Shown: positions 16,665 to 27,439 of the stretch, piece by piece
How positions within the stretch are numbered: position 1 is the first letter of the stretch
How the letters are laid out: the number at the start of each line of letters is the position of its first letter
The notes under the pieces: model-generated
Told to the model about the DNA's origin: nothing
The model's database searches: none
What the model saw: only the letters and a program-made list of their open reading frames with translations
Translations under genes and position numbers: made by a program
Assembly: GCA_934322085.1 (NCBI GenBank)
Contig: CAKRGF010000008.1
Span: 7,568-71,567, forward strand
From: an uncultured Eubacterium sp.
Lineage (GTDB): Bacteria > Bacillota > Clostridia > Lachnospirales > Lachnospiraceae
DNA length: 64,000 bases
Reading direction: 5' to 3'

Positions 16665-18182
16665 TTACTCTTCGTCCTCTTCCGGCAAAGCCATTTTCTG
16701 CTCTACCATAACTTTTTCATCCAGGCAGGTAAAAATTCCATCCACTATTGCTTCGTCCGGTTTCTTCGTTATTACACTGACAACCGGGACAACAATCAAA
16801 CCGGCAATCATTGCTAATGCTCCAGCATTAATTGGTGATGCAATATAATTGATAAACATGTTGGAAACCGTAATTCCAACTCCGGCGATAAAACTTGCCC
16901 AGACAGCCGCTTTTGTCACTCGTTTCCAATACAGTCCATACAAAAACGGTGCTAAAAACGCCCCTGCAAGAGCTCCCCAGCTGATTCCCATAAGCTGTGC
17001 AATAAATGCCGGCGGGTCAAGTGCAATCACAACAGAAATAATGATGAAGAAAGCAAGCAGTATTCTCATCCAGATTAACTGCTTTTTCTCACTCATATCT
17101 TTTACAAACAATGGTTTGATAAAATCAAGTGTAAGTGTGGAACTTGACGTCAGCACAAGGCTTGACAAAGTCGACATGGATGCAGACAAAACAAGCACAA
17201 TGACAATTCCAATCAAAATGTCCGGCAGGCTCGAAAGCATCGTCGGTATAATAGTATCATATGCTACACTTCCATCGGCTGCTTTTGTTACACCGGAAAT
17301 CTGGCTGAATCCACCAAGGAAATAGCAGCCACCGGAAACAACTACGGCAAACAACGTCGAAATAATAGTTCCTGTATGTACTGCTTTTTCATCTTTAATG
17401 GCATAGAATTTCTGAATCATCTGTGGAAGTCCCCACGTACCCAGTGAAGTCAGAATCACAACCCCAAGCAGATTCAATGGATCCGGTCCAAAGAAGGATG
17501 CATAAGCTCCCGGCATTACGTCACTTGGCACATGTGCAAGTTCCTTCACAGCCGCCAGAAATCCGCCATGGCCGGAAAGTACTGCCGCAATAACTGCCAC
17601 AATACCAAATAACATAATAATTCCCTGAATCAAGTCATTCAGTGCCGTCGCCATATAACCGCCCACAATAACATAAACACCCGTCAGCACCGCCATCACG
17701 ACTACACAGATGCGAAAGTCAATATCAAATGCCATACCAAACAAATAGGAAAGACCATTGTACACCGATGCGGTATACGGAATGAGGAAAATGAAGGCAA
17801 TCATTGACGCTGCAACGCGGAGTGATTTACTGCCATAACGTTTTCCAAAGAAATCCGGCATGGTCATGGATTTCAAATGCTTTGTCATAATTCTCGTACG
17901 TCGTCCCAATACAACCCATGCAAGCAGGGAACCAAGCAGTGCATTTCCAATTCCTATCCAAGTGGAAGCAAGTCCGTATTTATAACCGAACTGTCCTGCA
18001 TATCCGACAAATACAACCGCTGAAAAATAAGACGTTCCATACGCAAATGCAGTCAGCCACGGACCAACTGAACGCCCCCCTAACACAAAGCCATTCACAT
18101 CTGTCGCATGCTTTCTGGAATAAAATCCAATCCCCAGCATCACAGCAAAAAATACCAGTAACAAAATTACCTTAATAACCAT
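16665..18182 (-). CDS. Sodium:solute symporter (SSS family)
   Basis: 505 residues with about 13 hydrophobic segments. Typical of the SSS (PutP/SglT) family: N-terminal GFVLGGRSVGPWLTAFAYGTSYFSA, the family region ASMIAFIFLIPYTASVYNGLSYLFG, and ASMSTLSSLVLTSSSTLTLDFIKP where the conserved Ser/Thr of the Na2 site are expected (SMSTLSSLV). It moves an organic solute (proline, sugar, pantothenate or another) into the cell with Na+; the substrate cannot be read from sequence. It precedes the diguanylate cyclase gene by 32 bp. SD GGAGAGAG is placed well before the ATG. The long palindromic element 18281-18465 lies upstream, between this gene and the atp terminator. Confidence 0.88.
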   Translation of the reverse strand: MVIKVILLLVFFAVMLGIGFYSRKHATDVNGFVLGGRSVGPWLTAFAYGTSYFSAVVFVGYAGQFGYKYGLASTWIGIGNALLGSLLAWVVLGRRTRIMTKHLKSMTMPDFFGKRYGSKSLRVAASMIAFIFLIPYTASVYNGLSYLFGMAFDIDFRICVVVMAVLTGVYVIVGGYMATALNDLIQGIIMLFGIVAVIAAVLSGHGGFLAAVKELAHVPSDVMPGAYASFFGPDPLNLLGVVILTSLGTWGLPQMIQKFYAIKDEKAVHTGTIISTLFAVVVSGGCYFLGGFSQISGVTKAADGSVAYDTIIPTMLSSLPDILIGIVIVLVLSASMSTLSSLVLTSSSTLTLDFIKPLFVKDMSEKKQLIWMRILLAFFIIISVVIALDPPAFIAQLMGISWGALAGAFLAPFLYGLYWKRVTKAAVWASFIAGVGITVSNMFINYIASPINAGALAMIAGLIVVPVVSVITKKPDEAIVDGIFTCLDEKVMVEQKMALPEEDEE

Positions 18183-18280
18183 AATAAACTCTCTCCTTCG
18201 TATGTATCGTAACTACTCTATTACTCATTATTTTACCATAATTGTGGAGGGGTTTCCATAGTGAGTTTTTTGGTTTCAGA

Positions 18281-18465
18281 ATTGCGTAGAAAAGTTTTGT
18301 GACTCGTGGGTCTACGTTCCACTCCGGTCCGCGCAGGTCAGAGGTTCCCCGAACCTCTTGCGCCGTTCTCACTAATTGAGCTGCGTAGCAGCAGGGGTGC
18401 TGAAACTACCAGCACCTCCTGCTGACGCGCTCAAACCCACGAGTCACAAAACTTTTCTACGCAAT
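18281..18465. repeat. Large cloverleaf-like palindromic element (MITE- or structured-RNA-like)
   Basis: The left arm 18281-18311 and right arm 18435-18465 are perfect 31-base reverse complements (ends ATTGCGTAG and CTACGCAAT). Pairing continues imperfectly outside for about 12 more bases. Inside are two strong hairpins: 18331-18363 (AGAGGTTC / GAACCTCT core, then GCGCA / TGCGC) and 18378-18432 (GAGC, GCG, CAGCAGG and GGTGCTG pair with CAGCACC, CCTGCTG, CGC and GCTC). The interior is visibly richer in G+C than the AT-rich surroundings. No reading frame of gene length lies in it. The non-coding stretch 18183-18610 holds this element and the atp terminator only. Confidence 0.8.
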
Positions 18466-18551
18466 TACTGGAATCCAAATAAACCGACCAAAAACAGTTG
18501 TCCCTCCTTCTCTCCAGTCTCCTCTTCTCTCCCAAAAGAAAAAAGTAAAAA

Positions 18552-18607
18552 GAAATCCCCCGAAAAGCTATATTTGCAACGCAAATATCCCGCTTTTTGG
18601 GGGATTC
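18552..18607 (-). terminator. Terminator of the atp operon
   Basis: Outer stem GAAATCCCCC (18552-18561) with GGGGGATTC (18599-18607), plus an inner stem ATATTTGC / GCAAATAT around AAC. On the minus strand it is followed by TTTTTACTTTTTT. It begins four bases beyond the atpC stop. Confidence 0.9.
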
Positions 18608-18610
18608 TTT

Positions 18611-19021
18611 TTATTTTTCAGCTAACTGCAATCGAATCAACGATTTTCGCAAAGCCAAATCTGCTCGTGCCATGTTAATATTTTCATCCGCACTTTTTAA
18701 GCGGCGCTCGGCTCTCGCCTTCGCCTCTGCCGCACGATTGATGTCAATTTCTTCCGGCCACTCGCAGGACTGGGCAAGAATTGTAACTTTATCCGGTGTA
18801 ATTTCCATAAAGCCTTCTAATACTGCTGCCTCTTTGAGCACGCCTCCCGGCTCGGTAATCGTCATTACACCCGGCGCAACAATCGTCGTAAGCGGAATGT
18901 GATCCGCATAGATTCCGATGTCACCTTCCGTCGTCGTAAGTTCCACCATCTCAGCATCTCCGGTATAGAAAATGCGCTCCGGCGAAATTACTTCAAGACG
19001 AAATGTTTTACGTTCTGCCAT
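18611..19021 (-). CDS. atpC: ATP synthase F1 epsilon subunit
   Basis: 136 residues. N-terminal beta-sandwich (FRLEVISPERIFYTGDAEMVELTTTEGDIGIYADHIPL) followed by a C-terminal helical pair (EEIDINRAAEAKARAERRL). The family hallmark GxxGIxxxHxP is recognisable as GDIGIYADHIPL. Epsilon is part of the rotor stalk and its C-terminal helices can block ATP hydrolysis. It is the last gene of the operon, 33 bp after atpD, with a strong terminator behind. Confidence 0.96.
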   Translation of the reverse strand: MAERKTFRLEVISPERIFYTGDAEMVELTTTEGDIGIYADHIPLTTIVAPGVMTITEPGGVLKEAAVLEGFMEITPDKVTILAQSCEWPEEIDINRAAEAKARAERRLKSADENINMARADLALRKSLIRLQLAEK

Positions 19022-19054
19022 GTTGTAACCACTTCCTTTCCTATCCGCCCGAAA

Positions 19055-20470
<1,416 letters not shown>

Positions 20471-20477
20471 CTACCTC

Positions 20478-21365
20478 CTAACTTATCGCTGACGCACCAG
20501 CAACAATCTCTGTCAATTCCTGAGTAATTGCAGCCTGTCTTGCACGGTTATACTGCAATCCCAAGGTATCAATCATCTCCTCTGCGTTACTTGTTGCAGA
20601 ATCCATCGCCTGCATACGCGCACCATTTTCACTGGCCACTGCTTCCACAAGTGCACCAAAGATTAGGCTGTTTACATACAAAGGAATGATATAACCCAGA
20701 GTTTCTTCCTCCTCCGGCTCATAATTCATCTGTGCCACAGCACCCTTATCCTTCTCATCCTCTTCCTGTACATTTTCCTTGATATCATCCTCTGCAAATG
20801 GAAGAATTTTAATCAAAGTAGGGATTTGTGTCACGGTATTTTTAAATACCGTATACGCTAAATACACTTCATCAATATCACCATTTTCCAACGCACCAAT
20901 CACGGTCTTGCCAATGCTTACCGCATCTCCAAACAACGGATTGTTAATCACCTCTGAAAAATCACCCTGGCAGGTATACCCCTGTCTCACAAGGCTTTCC
21001 AAGCCTTTTCTTCCAACCGGAAAAATAATCGTATTTTCTCGGTCAAAATCACCTTTGGTAACTAACTTGACAAGATTGGAATTGTAACCGCCTGCCAGTC
21101 CACGGTTTGACGAAATCACAATCACACCTTTTTTGCATGGTTCATCCGGATTTTTCTCTCGTTTTCCGGGATATCTCACGGTGCCGGATTTGGCAAGCAT
21201 ACCCGAAACCGTCTCATACATTTTGTTAAAATAAGGCTGTGTTTCTTCTGCTCTTCCCTTCGCTTTTTGAAGTTTTACAGTCGAAACCAGTTTCATTGCC
21301 TTTGTAATCTGAGAAGTGCTTTGTATACTTTCTTTTCTTCTTTTGATGTCCCTCATTGAGGCCAT
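20478..21365 (-). CDS. atpG: ATP synthase F1 gamma subunit
   Basis: 295 residues. The N-terminal coiled-coil helix starts ASMRDIKRRKESIQSTSQITKAMKLVSTVKLQKAK, and the C-terminal helix contains ENGARMQAMDSATSNAEEMI, the two conserved ends that form the rotating shaft. Between them is the Rossmann-like globular domain with VIVISSNRGLAGGYNSNL. An acidic insert (DDIKENVQEEDEKDKG, near residue 200) is longer than in Bacillus. It lies 17 bp downstream of atpA. Confidence 0.96.
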   Translation of the reverse strand: MASMRDIKRRKESIQSTSQITKAMKLVSTVKLQKAKGRAEETQPYFNKMYETVSGMLAKSGTVRYPGKREKNPDEPCKKGVIVISSNRGLAGGYNSNLVKLVTKGDFDRENTIIFPVGRKGLESLVRQGYTCQGDFSEVINNPLFGDAVSIGKTVIGALENGDIDEVYLAYTVFKNTVTQIPTLIKILPFAEDDIKENVQEEDEKDKGAVAQMNYEPEEEETLGYIIPLYVNSLIFGALVEAVASENGARMQAMDSATSNAEEMIDTLGLQYNRARQAAITQELTEIVAGASAIS

Positions 21366-21382
21366 AGCATCACACCTCTCTT

Positions 21383-22897
21383 TTATTTCTCATGAATAAA
21401 ATTGCGTTTATATTCCTCAATCGCCTGAATCAATTTCTTCTCTGTCTCTTCACTGATTTGTTTCTCATCGCGGATGGCAGCCGGTACTTCCGGATACTTT
21501 TCATCCACAAAACGGAACAAACCTTTTTCAAACGCAAGGACATCTTCTACCGCAATATCCAAAAGATACTGTTTTGTCGCTGCATAAATGATAATAACCT
21601 GATACCATACCGGCAGCGGCGCATACTGATCCTGCTTTAAAATTTCACGGATTCTTTCACCCTGGTCTAACTGGCGTTTTGTGTCAGCATCCAAATCGGA
21701 GCCAAACTGGGAAAATGCAGCCAGCTCGCGGTACTGTGCAAGCTCGATACGAATCGGTCCCGCAATCTTTTTCATCGCCTTAATCTGTGCCGAACCACCA
21801 ACTCGGGATACGGACAGACCCGGATTTACCGCCGGACGGAAACCGGAGTTAAACATCTCTGTCTCCAGATAAATCTGACCATCTGTAATCGAAATTACAT
21901 TAGTCGGAATGTATGCCGATACGTCACCTGCCTGCGTCTCAATAATCGGCAGTGCCGTCAAAGAACCGCCGCCTAATTTATCTGACAATTTTGCTGCACG
22001 CTCCAAAAGACGGGAATGCAGATAAAAGACATCGCCAGGGAAAGCCTCACGTCCCGGTGGTCTGCGAAGAAGCAGGGAAAGGGTACGATAAGCAGCCGCA
22101 TGTTTGGTCAAATCATCATAAACGATAAGAACATCCTTGCCGCTCTCCATCCACTCTTCACCAATCGCACATCCTGCATATGGCGCAATATACTGAAGTG
22201 GTGCTAACTCACTTGCGGTCGCTGCTACAACCGTTGTATAATCCATCGCACCACTCTCTTCGAGTGTCTTTACAATATTCGCAACCGTTGATGCTTTCTG
22301 TCCGATTGCTACATAAATACAAAGTACATCCTGGTCTTTCTGGTTAATGATGGTATCAATCGCAATTGCCGTTTTACCGGTCTGGCGGTCACCGATAATC
22401 AACTCACGCTGACCTCTTCCGATTGGAACCATGGAGTCAATCGCCTTAATACCTGTCTGCAGCGGTGTATCTACCGATTTACGGGAAATAACACCTGATG
22501 CCACACGCTCAATCGGACGAATCTTATCCGTATTTACCGGACCTTTACCATCAATTGGCTGTCCGAGCGCATTCACAACGCGGCCTAACATTGCGTCGCC
22601 AACCGGCACTGTTGCCACACGTCCTGTCGTCTTAACCATGTCACCTTCGTTAATGTTTGCCGAATCACCAAGTAAAACCGCACCAACATTATCTTCCTCT
22701 AAGTTCATGACCATTCCGTACACTTCATGTGGGAACTCTAACAGCTCGCCCTGCATTGCCTTCTCCAGTCCATGAATACGGGCAATTCCATCGGCAACCT
22801 GAATTACCGTTCCTACATTGGCAACTTCAAACTCCGTACTATATTTTTTTATTTCTTCTTTAATGACTGAACTAATTTCTTCCGGTCTTAAATTCAT
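21383..22897 (-). CDS. atpA: ATP synthase F1 alpha subunit
   Basis: 504 residues. Non-catalytic nucleotide-binding subunit with P-loop [15 protein letters not shown] near residue 170, [14 protein letters not shown], the [11 protein letters not shown] motif and the arginine-finger region [20 protein letters not shown]. The N-terminal helix ([16 protein letters not shown]) binds the delta subunit. SD AAGAAGGTG sits ahead of the ATG. It is flanked by atpH and atpG in the standard order. Confidence 0.98.
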   Translation of the reverse strand: MNLRPEEISSVIKEEIKKYSTEFEVANVGTVIQVADGIARIHGLEKAMQGELLEFPHEVYGMVMNLEEDNVGAVLLGDSANINEGDMVKTTGRVATVPVGDAMLGRVVNALGQPIDGKGPVNTDKIRPIERVASGVISRKSVDTPLQTGIKAIDSMVPIGRGQRELIIGDRQTGKTAIAIDTIINQKDQDVLCIYVAIGQKASTVANIVKTLEESGAMDYTTVVAATASELAPLQYIAPYAGCAIGEEWMESGKDVLIVYDDLTKHAAAYRTLSLLLRRPPGREAFPGDVFYLHSRLLERAAKLSDKLGGGSLTALPIIETQAGDVSAYIPTNVISITDGQIYLETEMFNSGFRPAVNPGLSVSRVGGSAQIKAMKKIAGPIRIELAQYRELAAFSQFGSDLDADTKRQLDQGERIREILKQDQYAPLPVWYQVIIIYAATKQYLLDIAVEDVLAFEKGLFRFVDEKYPEVPAAIRDEKQISEETEKKLIQAIEEYKRNFIHEK

Positions 22898-22932
22898 GTT
22901 TCCAACACACCTTCTTTCTGAAAGCCGCCCGT

Positions 22933-23484
22933 CTAATTTGACAGCCTTACTTTACTCAAATCTCTTGTCATCGCATCCAGTTTTGCACGGATACTGTTGT
23001 CAAGAACTTGGTTGCCAATACGAATCACAATGCCGCCAAGCAGACTTTTATCAATTTCGTAGTCCACCGACAAAGTTTCGTACTCGCTCACCTCAAGAAG
23101 TTTTTGTTCAATTTTCTTTTTTTGTTCCTCCGATAGTGGCATCGGCGTCTGAATCTGAACTTTTCCTATCTTTTTGTATGCCATGGCACATTCATTAAAA
23201 TATGCTAACACAGGGATTAGTTCTCCGATTCTTCCTTTTTTTACAAGAACATGCAAAAGCCCCATCATATCCTGGGACAGTTCCTTTTGAAAAACCTCCT
23301 GCAGCACATCCATCTTTTTTTCCATCGTCATTTCAGGATGTTCCAAAATCGCCATAAAATCCGGATTTTCCGAAAGCACCTGCTTCATCGCACGCGTTTC
23401 GTCCCAGAGTTCATCCACACGATTTTCTTCTACCGCAAGAGAAAACAAAGCATCGCCGTACACTTTTGAAACTAACTTTGCCAT
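22933..23484 (-). CDS. atpH: ATP synthase F1 delta subunit
   Basis: 183 residues. N-terminal six-helix domain ([35 protein letters not shown]) and the C-terminal signature [35 protein letters not shown], which matches the delta-family motif. It links the b-stalk to alpha3beta3. Its start lies 13 bp inside the end of atpF, so translation is probably coupled. Confidence 0.95.
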   Translation of the reverse strand: MAKLVSKVYGDALFSLAVEENRVDELWDETRAMKQVLSENPDFMAILEHPEMTMEKKMDVLQEVFQKELSQDMMGLLHVLVKKGRIGELIPVLAYFNECAMAYKKIGKVQIQTPMPLSEEQKKKIEQKLLEVSEYETLSVDYEIDKSLLGGIVIRIGNQVLDNSIRAKLDAMTRDLSKVRLSN

Positions 23485-23990
23485 GTCGAATCCCCCATTT
23501 CATTGCATGTCTCTTCAATCAGCTTGGCCTGTGCCTCTTCACTGATGGATTCTGACACCAGTTTGCCAGCCATCATAGAAGCCACCTGAACCATTTCCTG
23601 TTTCATTTCATCACGGACTTTATCCTTTTCAAGTGCCACTTCTTTCTCTGCACGTGCCAGAATACGATGTGCTTCATCGCCGGCCTCATTTACAATTTCA
23701 CCCGCACGCTCTTTTGCTTTTTGGCGAGCCTGTGAAATCAATTCTGTGGATTCATCATCCACCTTTGCCAGTTTGTCATCATACTCTTTCTTCATGGCAA
23801 GTGCCTCATCTTTGGCGGATGCCGCCTCTGAAAGCTGGCTCTCAATATAATCCTTTCTCTTTTGAATCAGCTTGCGAGCCGGATTAAACAAAAGATACGA
23901 TAAAAGGATAAACAATGCCAGCATGGCAACTAACGTAATGCATGTATCAAATAACGTCTGCGGGTCAAGTCCAAATATTCTTGGATCCAA
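23472..23990 (-). CDS. atpF: ATP synthase Fo subunit b
   Basis: 172 residues. One N-terminal membrane helix (~11-32, ITLVAMLALFILLSYLLF) followed by a long charged amphipathic helix (KRKDYIESQLSEAASAKDEALAMKKEYDDKLAKV and on) that dimerises as the peripheral stalk. The start codon is TTG at 23988-23990, supported by AGGAGGG seven to eight bases upstream; no ATG fits the family N-terminus. It overlaps atpH by 13 bp. Confidence 0.94.
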   Translation of the reverse strand: MDPRIFGLDPQTLFDTCITLVAMLALFILLSYLLFNPARKLIQKRKDYIESQLSEAASAKDEALAMKKEYDDKLAKVDDESTELISQARQKAKERAGEIVNEAGDEAHRILARAEKEVALEKDKVRDEMKQEMVQVASMMAGKLVSESISEEAQAKLIEETCNEMGDSTWQS

Positions 23991-24030
23991 TTACAGTCCC
24001 TCCTTTCTTACAATTTTCGGATGGATTGCA

Positions 24031-24297
<267 letters not shown>

Positions 24298-24325
24298 TCA
24301 CTTTCTGCGCTTATGCGCGATAAAA

Positions 24326-25030
24326 TTAATCATCCAAATCTGCGGCATTCGCAATGAATACCATTGTCAGCATAGCGAATACATACGCTTGCAATGCGCC
24401 GGCAAATACATCCAGATAAGCGTGTAGTGCAGCCGGCCAGACCCACAAAAGGAACTTAGGAAGAAGTCCGTAGATCAACGCCATCATCATGGTTCCCGAT
24501 AAAATATTGGCAAACAGACGAAGTGACAGAGATACCGGTGTGGCAAATTCACTAATTACATTAATCGGGAAAAATAAAAAAATCGGTTCAAACAAACCTT
24601 TGAGTTTTCCCCACTTCTGCCATTTGATTCCCTGATACTGAATCATCACAAAAGTGATTAACGCCAGTGGAAGTGTCGTACCATAATCCGCAGTCGGTGG
24701 TCTGAGTCCAAAAAGCCCGGACAAATTACATGTCACAAGGAACATGAAAATCACACCAATATAATTTTTGAACTTTGGTGCCAGCGTCTTTCCCATGTTG
24801 CTCTTAACCAGATTGTCAAGGGTTTCCACTAAAAGCTCGATGACATTTAAAAATCCGGTCGGTGCCTTCGTCGGGTCTGCTTTTTTGATTTTACGATTTG
24901 CTGCAATCGCAAAAATAATCAGAGCCGCCATAACGATAGCCAGACATATATGGGTCGTCGTGATGTACACCGTCACGCCGCCAATATGAATCGGCAGATG
25001 CCCATATACATAAAAATCTACTCCATCCAC
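24326..25030 (-). CDS. atpB: ATP synthase Fo subunit a
   Basis: 234 residues, five to six membrane helices. The essential Arg helix is recognisable in EFATPVSLSLRLFANILSGTMMM (Arg in SLSLRLFAN), and the preceding loop has CNLSGLFGLRPPTADYGTTLPLALI. Subunit a forms the two half-channels that feed the c-ring. The start is GTG at 25028-25030 with GGAGAG upstream. It follows atpI by 17 bp. Confidence 0.96.
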   Translation of the reverse strand: MDGVDFYVYGHLPIHIGGVTVYITTTHICLAIVMAALIIFAIAANRKIKKADPTKAPTGFLNVIELLVETLDNLVKSNMGKTLAPKFKNYIGVIFMFLVTCNLSGLFGLRPPTADYGTTLPLALITFVMIQYQGIKWQKWGKLKGLFEPIFLFFPINVISEFATPVSLSLRLFANILSGTMMMALIYGLLPKFLLWVWPAALHAYLDVFAGALQAYVFAMLTMVFIANAADLDD

Positions 25031-25047
25031 GCTCTCACTCTCCTTTC

Positions 25048-25443
25048 CTATAATGATTTCTTTTTACGAAGTCTTATTTTTTCCATCCATGGAACCATAA
25101 GTGCTGCTGCCTTTCTTGCAAGCAGCCCCGCCAAAACGGTATATGGCATAACCCATTTTGAAAGAAAAAAACTTCCTACAAGCACTCCGATTTCAATGGC
25201 GCTCCGTACAAGTCCCATCGCTCTGGAGTGACTTACTGCCTTTTTTTCCGGAAGGTCTAACTCAATGTCAATGCTCCGGTATAAATGAACCATAAGTCCA
25301 CTCGCCGTGATACTGCCAGCGATTTCTCCCAAAGCATACGGTAACGGCTCCGGCACAAAAAAGATACCGCCAAGAATTACCACAATGGCAAGAATCCATA
25401 TGCCGATTATGACTTCCCATAAACTAATCTTCGCCGTCTCCAT
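25048..25443 (-). CDS. atpI: AtpI-like small membrane protein of the ATP synthase operon
   Basis: 131 residues with four predicted membrane segments (~11-32, 38-58, 78-100, 100-115) and a basic C-terminus (EKIRLRKKKSL). It has the position, size and topology of AtpI/ATP synthase subunit I, which assists c-ring assembly in other bacteria; the sequence similarity itself is modest. Its start overlaps the end of atpZ by 20 bp, so the two small genes are coupled. SD GGAAGG is in place. Confidence 0.75.
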   Translation of the reverse strand: METAKISLWEVIIGIWILAIVVILGGIFFVPEPLPYALGEIAGSITASGLMVHLYRSIDIELDLPEKKAVSHSRAMGLVRSAIEIGVLVGSFFLSKWVMPYTVLAGLLARKAAALMVPWMEKIRLRKKKSL

Positions 25444-25705
25444 CTTTTTTTCCTTCCTGTGTTTCCTTTTTTTTACTGCCCGGGTGATACTGTCCGGTCA
25501 ATACAAGCATACTGCGAAGCGATGCCAAAATCCCGATAAACATCATGATTACCATAAAACATTTGGTGCCAAAAAGCTTGTCTAAGCCATAGCCAATCAA
25601 TAGGCTGACACTCATGCAGACCATCATCGATAATCCAATCTGCATAATCATCGATAAGGCATGTATGATTTCTCTCCGGTTTTTCGCTTCGTCACGTTTT
25701 CTCAT
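25424..25705 (-). CDS. AtpZ/AtpI-family protein
   Basis: 93 residues with two hydrophobic segments separated by a short Asp-containing turn (MIMQIGLSMMVCMSVSLLIGYGLDKLFG, CFMVIMMFIGILASLRSMLVL) and a charged Lys/Glu/Asp tail. This GYxLDxxFG-type layout is that of AtpZ, proposed to work with AtpI in ion handling for the synthase. The ATG at 25703-25705 overlaps the proC stop as ATGA, which supports this start over an upstream ATG at 25729. It is the first gene of the atp block proper. Confidence 0.75.
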   Translation of the reverse strand: MRKRDEAKNRREIIHALSMIMQIGLSMMVCMSVSLLIGYGLDKLFGTKCFMVIMMFIGILASLRSMLVLTGQYHPGSKKKETQEGKKDGDGED

Positions 25706-26493
25706 AATTCTCTCGCCTTCTTCACGCATGCCATCTGTCCCTCTATGACAGCACTGCGCAGTCCCTTTTCCTCTAAGACACGAACTGCCTCAATCGTCGT
25801 TCCCGCCGGTGAGCAGACCATATCTTTTAATTCACCCGGATGTTTTCCGGTCTCAAGCACCATCTTAGCACTTCCGTACACCGTCTGTGCCGCCAGTTCA
25901 TAAGCCATAGCACGCGGCATACCATCTGCTACAGCCGCATCCGCCATCGCCTCAATAAACATAAATACATAAGCCGGCGAACTGCCACTGACACCAATCA
26001 CGGTATCAATCATATTTTCAGAAACTTCTGCAACTACACCAAAACTTTCAAATATAGTAATTGCCGTTTCTCTCTCTTCTTTTGAAACCGATGGATGAAA
26101 ACACATCCCGGTTGCTCCCGCTAACACAAGTGCCGGAGTATTTGGCATCGTGCGTACTATTTTCATAGTCTTTCCAAATAACTTCTCGATATTCGCTATC
26201 GTCTGGCCTGCCGCAATCGAAATGACTAACGCATCCTTTTTACAAACCGGTGCAATCTCCGGAATCACATCTGCAAACTGATACGGTTTTATCGCAAGTA
26301 CCAGCACATCTGCTTTTTCTGCCACTTCTTTGTTATCTGTTGTTGTCTGCACGCCAAGTTCTTCGTGCAGTGCATCTAACGCCTCTTTCGTGCGTCTCGA
26401 TACAATAATCTCATCTGCTTTGTACAAGCCCTTTGCCAAAATCCCTTTCAGCATCGCCTGTGCCATATTTCCACATCCGACAAAACCTAACAC
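25702..26493 (-). CDS. proC: Pyrroline-5-carboxylate reductase
   Basis: 263 residues, last step of proline synthesis using NAD(P)H. N-terminal Rossmann GFVGCGNMAQAMLKGIL, then VLAIKPYQFADVI, the IVRTMPNTPALVLAGATG segment, and the C-terminal family signature around residues 215-245: ELAAQTVYGSAKMVLETGKHPGELKDMVCSPAGTTIEAVRVLEE. GTG start with AAGGAGTG upstream. It stands between rpiB and the atp genes, where Bacillus has other genes, and it is tightly linked to atpZ through an ATGA overlap, so proline synthesis is co-expressed with the ATP synthase. Confidence 0.96.
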   Translation of the reverse strand: MLGFVGCGNMAQAMLKGILAKGLYKADEIIVSRRTKEALDALHEELGVQTTTDNKEVAEKADVLVLAIKPYQFADVIPEIAPVCKKDALVISIAAGQTIANIEKLFGKTMKIVRTMPNTPALVLAGATGMCFHPSVSKEERETAITIFESFGVVAEVSENMIDTVIGVSGSSPAYVFMFIEAMADAAVADGMPRAMAYELAAQTVYGSAKMVLETGKHPGELKDMVCSPAGTTIEAVRVLEEKGLRSAVIEGQMACVKKAREL

Positions 26494-26506
26494 GTTATTT
26501 CACTCC

Positions 26507-26935
26507 TTATTCTTCAATCATATCAACCCGGCGTTTATGTCTTTCCACGCCGGAAAATTCTGTGTCTAAAAAGATATCTACAATTTTTTCTGCAAGTCCC
26601 GGTCCCACAACTCTCGCACCGAAAGCTAAAATATTGGCATCGTTATGCAGTCTGGTCGCCTCTGCGCTGAAACAGTCACTGCAAACGGCTGCACGAATCC
26701 CCGGTACTTTGTTCGCTGCAATCGAGATACCGATGCCGGTCCCGCAAATCAAAATTCCTTTGTCACATTCCCCATCGACAATGGCATGTGCTACCTTTTT
26801 TCCATACACCGGATAATCTACAGGGTCAGGACTGTAACTTCCGTAATCTTTGTAGGAAAGTCCGCGCTCCTCTAAGTGGCGCATTATCACCTGTTTCAAT
26901 TCATATCCTGCCTGGTCGCTGCCTAATGCTATCAT
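26507..26935 (-). CDS. rpiB: Ribose-5-phosphate isomerase B
   Basis: 142 residues. Interconverts ribose-5-phosphate and ribulose-5-phosphate. RpiB signatures: MIALGSDQAGYELK at the start (GSDxAG), GILICGTGIGISIAANKVPGIRAAVCSD with the catalytic Cys in ICGTG, and FSAEATRLHNDANILAFGARVVGPGLA. AGGAGGGTG precedes the ATG. Lies between the phosphatase-like gene (22 bp) and proC (13 bp), the same relative place as ywlF in Bacillus. Confidence 0.96.
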   Translation of the reverse strand: MIALGSDQAGYELKQVIMRHLEERGLSYKDYGSYSPDPVDYPVYGKKVAHAIVDGECDKGILICGTGIGISIAANKVPGIRAAVCSDCFSAEATRLHNDANILAFGARVVGPGLAEKIVDIFLDTEFSGVERHKRRVDMIEE

Positions 26936-26957
26936 ATTGTAACACCCTCCTCATATT

Positions 26958-27422
26958 TTAGTTCCACTGTAATTTTTTCTTCACCCGGTACAATAAATCT
27001 TTGAGTTCTAAGTAACATTCCTCATATGCCTCGTCCCCGCTTCCATATGGGTCCGGCACATCCGGGTCAAATTCTTTTCCATCTTCTTCCTGTACAAATT
27101 CACGAAGCGTGTAAACATGTTCTGTCACGCCATAATCTTCGAGAACTTTGACTTTTTCGGTAAAATTCATCGTGAGCACAAGCGTTGTCTCATCAACCTG
27201 CTCTGCATGAAATTCTTCCGATACCTGCTCCTCGCAGGGAACCCCATGATTCATAAGCAGTTCCGTCACCCGCTGGTCTCTCGGTTCCGCAAAAAGCACA
27301 ACCAGTCCACGTGACATAATCTGCTTCGATTTATCCATCAAAATACTTTTCATAATCCACTCTGCCATTGGACCAAGAAGGACATTTTCCTTCGATACAA
27401 AAATAATTTTTGTGTAATCCAT
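26958..27422 (-). CDS. Low-molecular-weight phosphatase-like protein without catalytic Cys and Arg
   Basis: 154 residues with the LMW protein-tyrosine/arginine phosphatase fold: IIFVSKENVLLGPMAEWIMKS at the N-terminus and the Asp-loop VPDPYGSGDEAYEECYLELKDLL at the C-terminus. In active members the first stretch reads FVCxGNxCRSPMAE (CX5R). Here Ser10 replaces the nucleophilic Cys and Leu16 the Arg, while Asn13, PMAE and the DP-loop Asp remain. Reading frame and SD (GGAGGAGG, eight bases before the ATG) are intact, so this is not a decayed gene. It occupies the position of ywlE, between Sua5 and RpiB. Loss of hydrolysis with retention of a phosphate-binding fold suggests a binding or regulatory role; that is inference. 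Confidence 0.82.
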   Translation of the reverse strand: MDYTKIIFVSKENVLLGPMAEWIMKSILMDKSKQIMSRGLVVLFAEPRDQRVTELLMNHGVPCEEQVSEEFHAEQVDETTLVLTMNFTEKVKVLEDYGVTEHVYTLREFVQEEDGKEFDPDVPDPYGSGDEAYEECYLELKDLLYRVKKKLQWN

Positions 27423-27439
27423 CCGTATGCCTCCTCCAA

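Noticed and set aside
18281..18465. Ordinary rho-independent terminator
   Set aside because: It is far larger than a terminator, has two internal hairpins and no T-run, and the atp terminator is separately present at 18552-18607.
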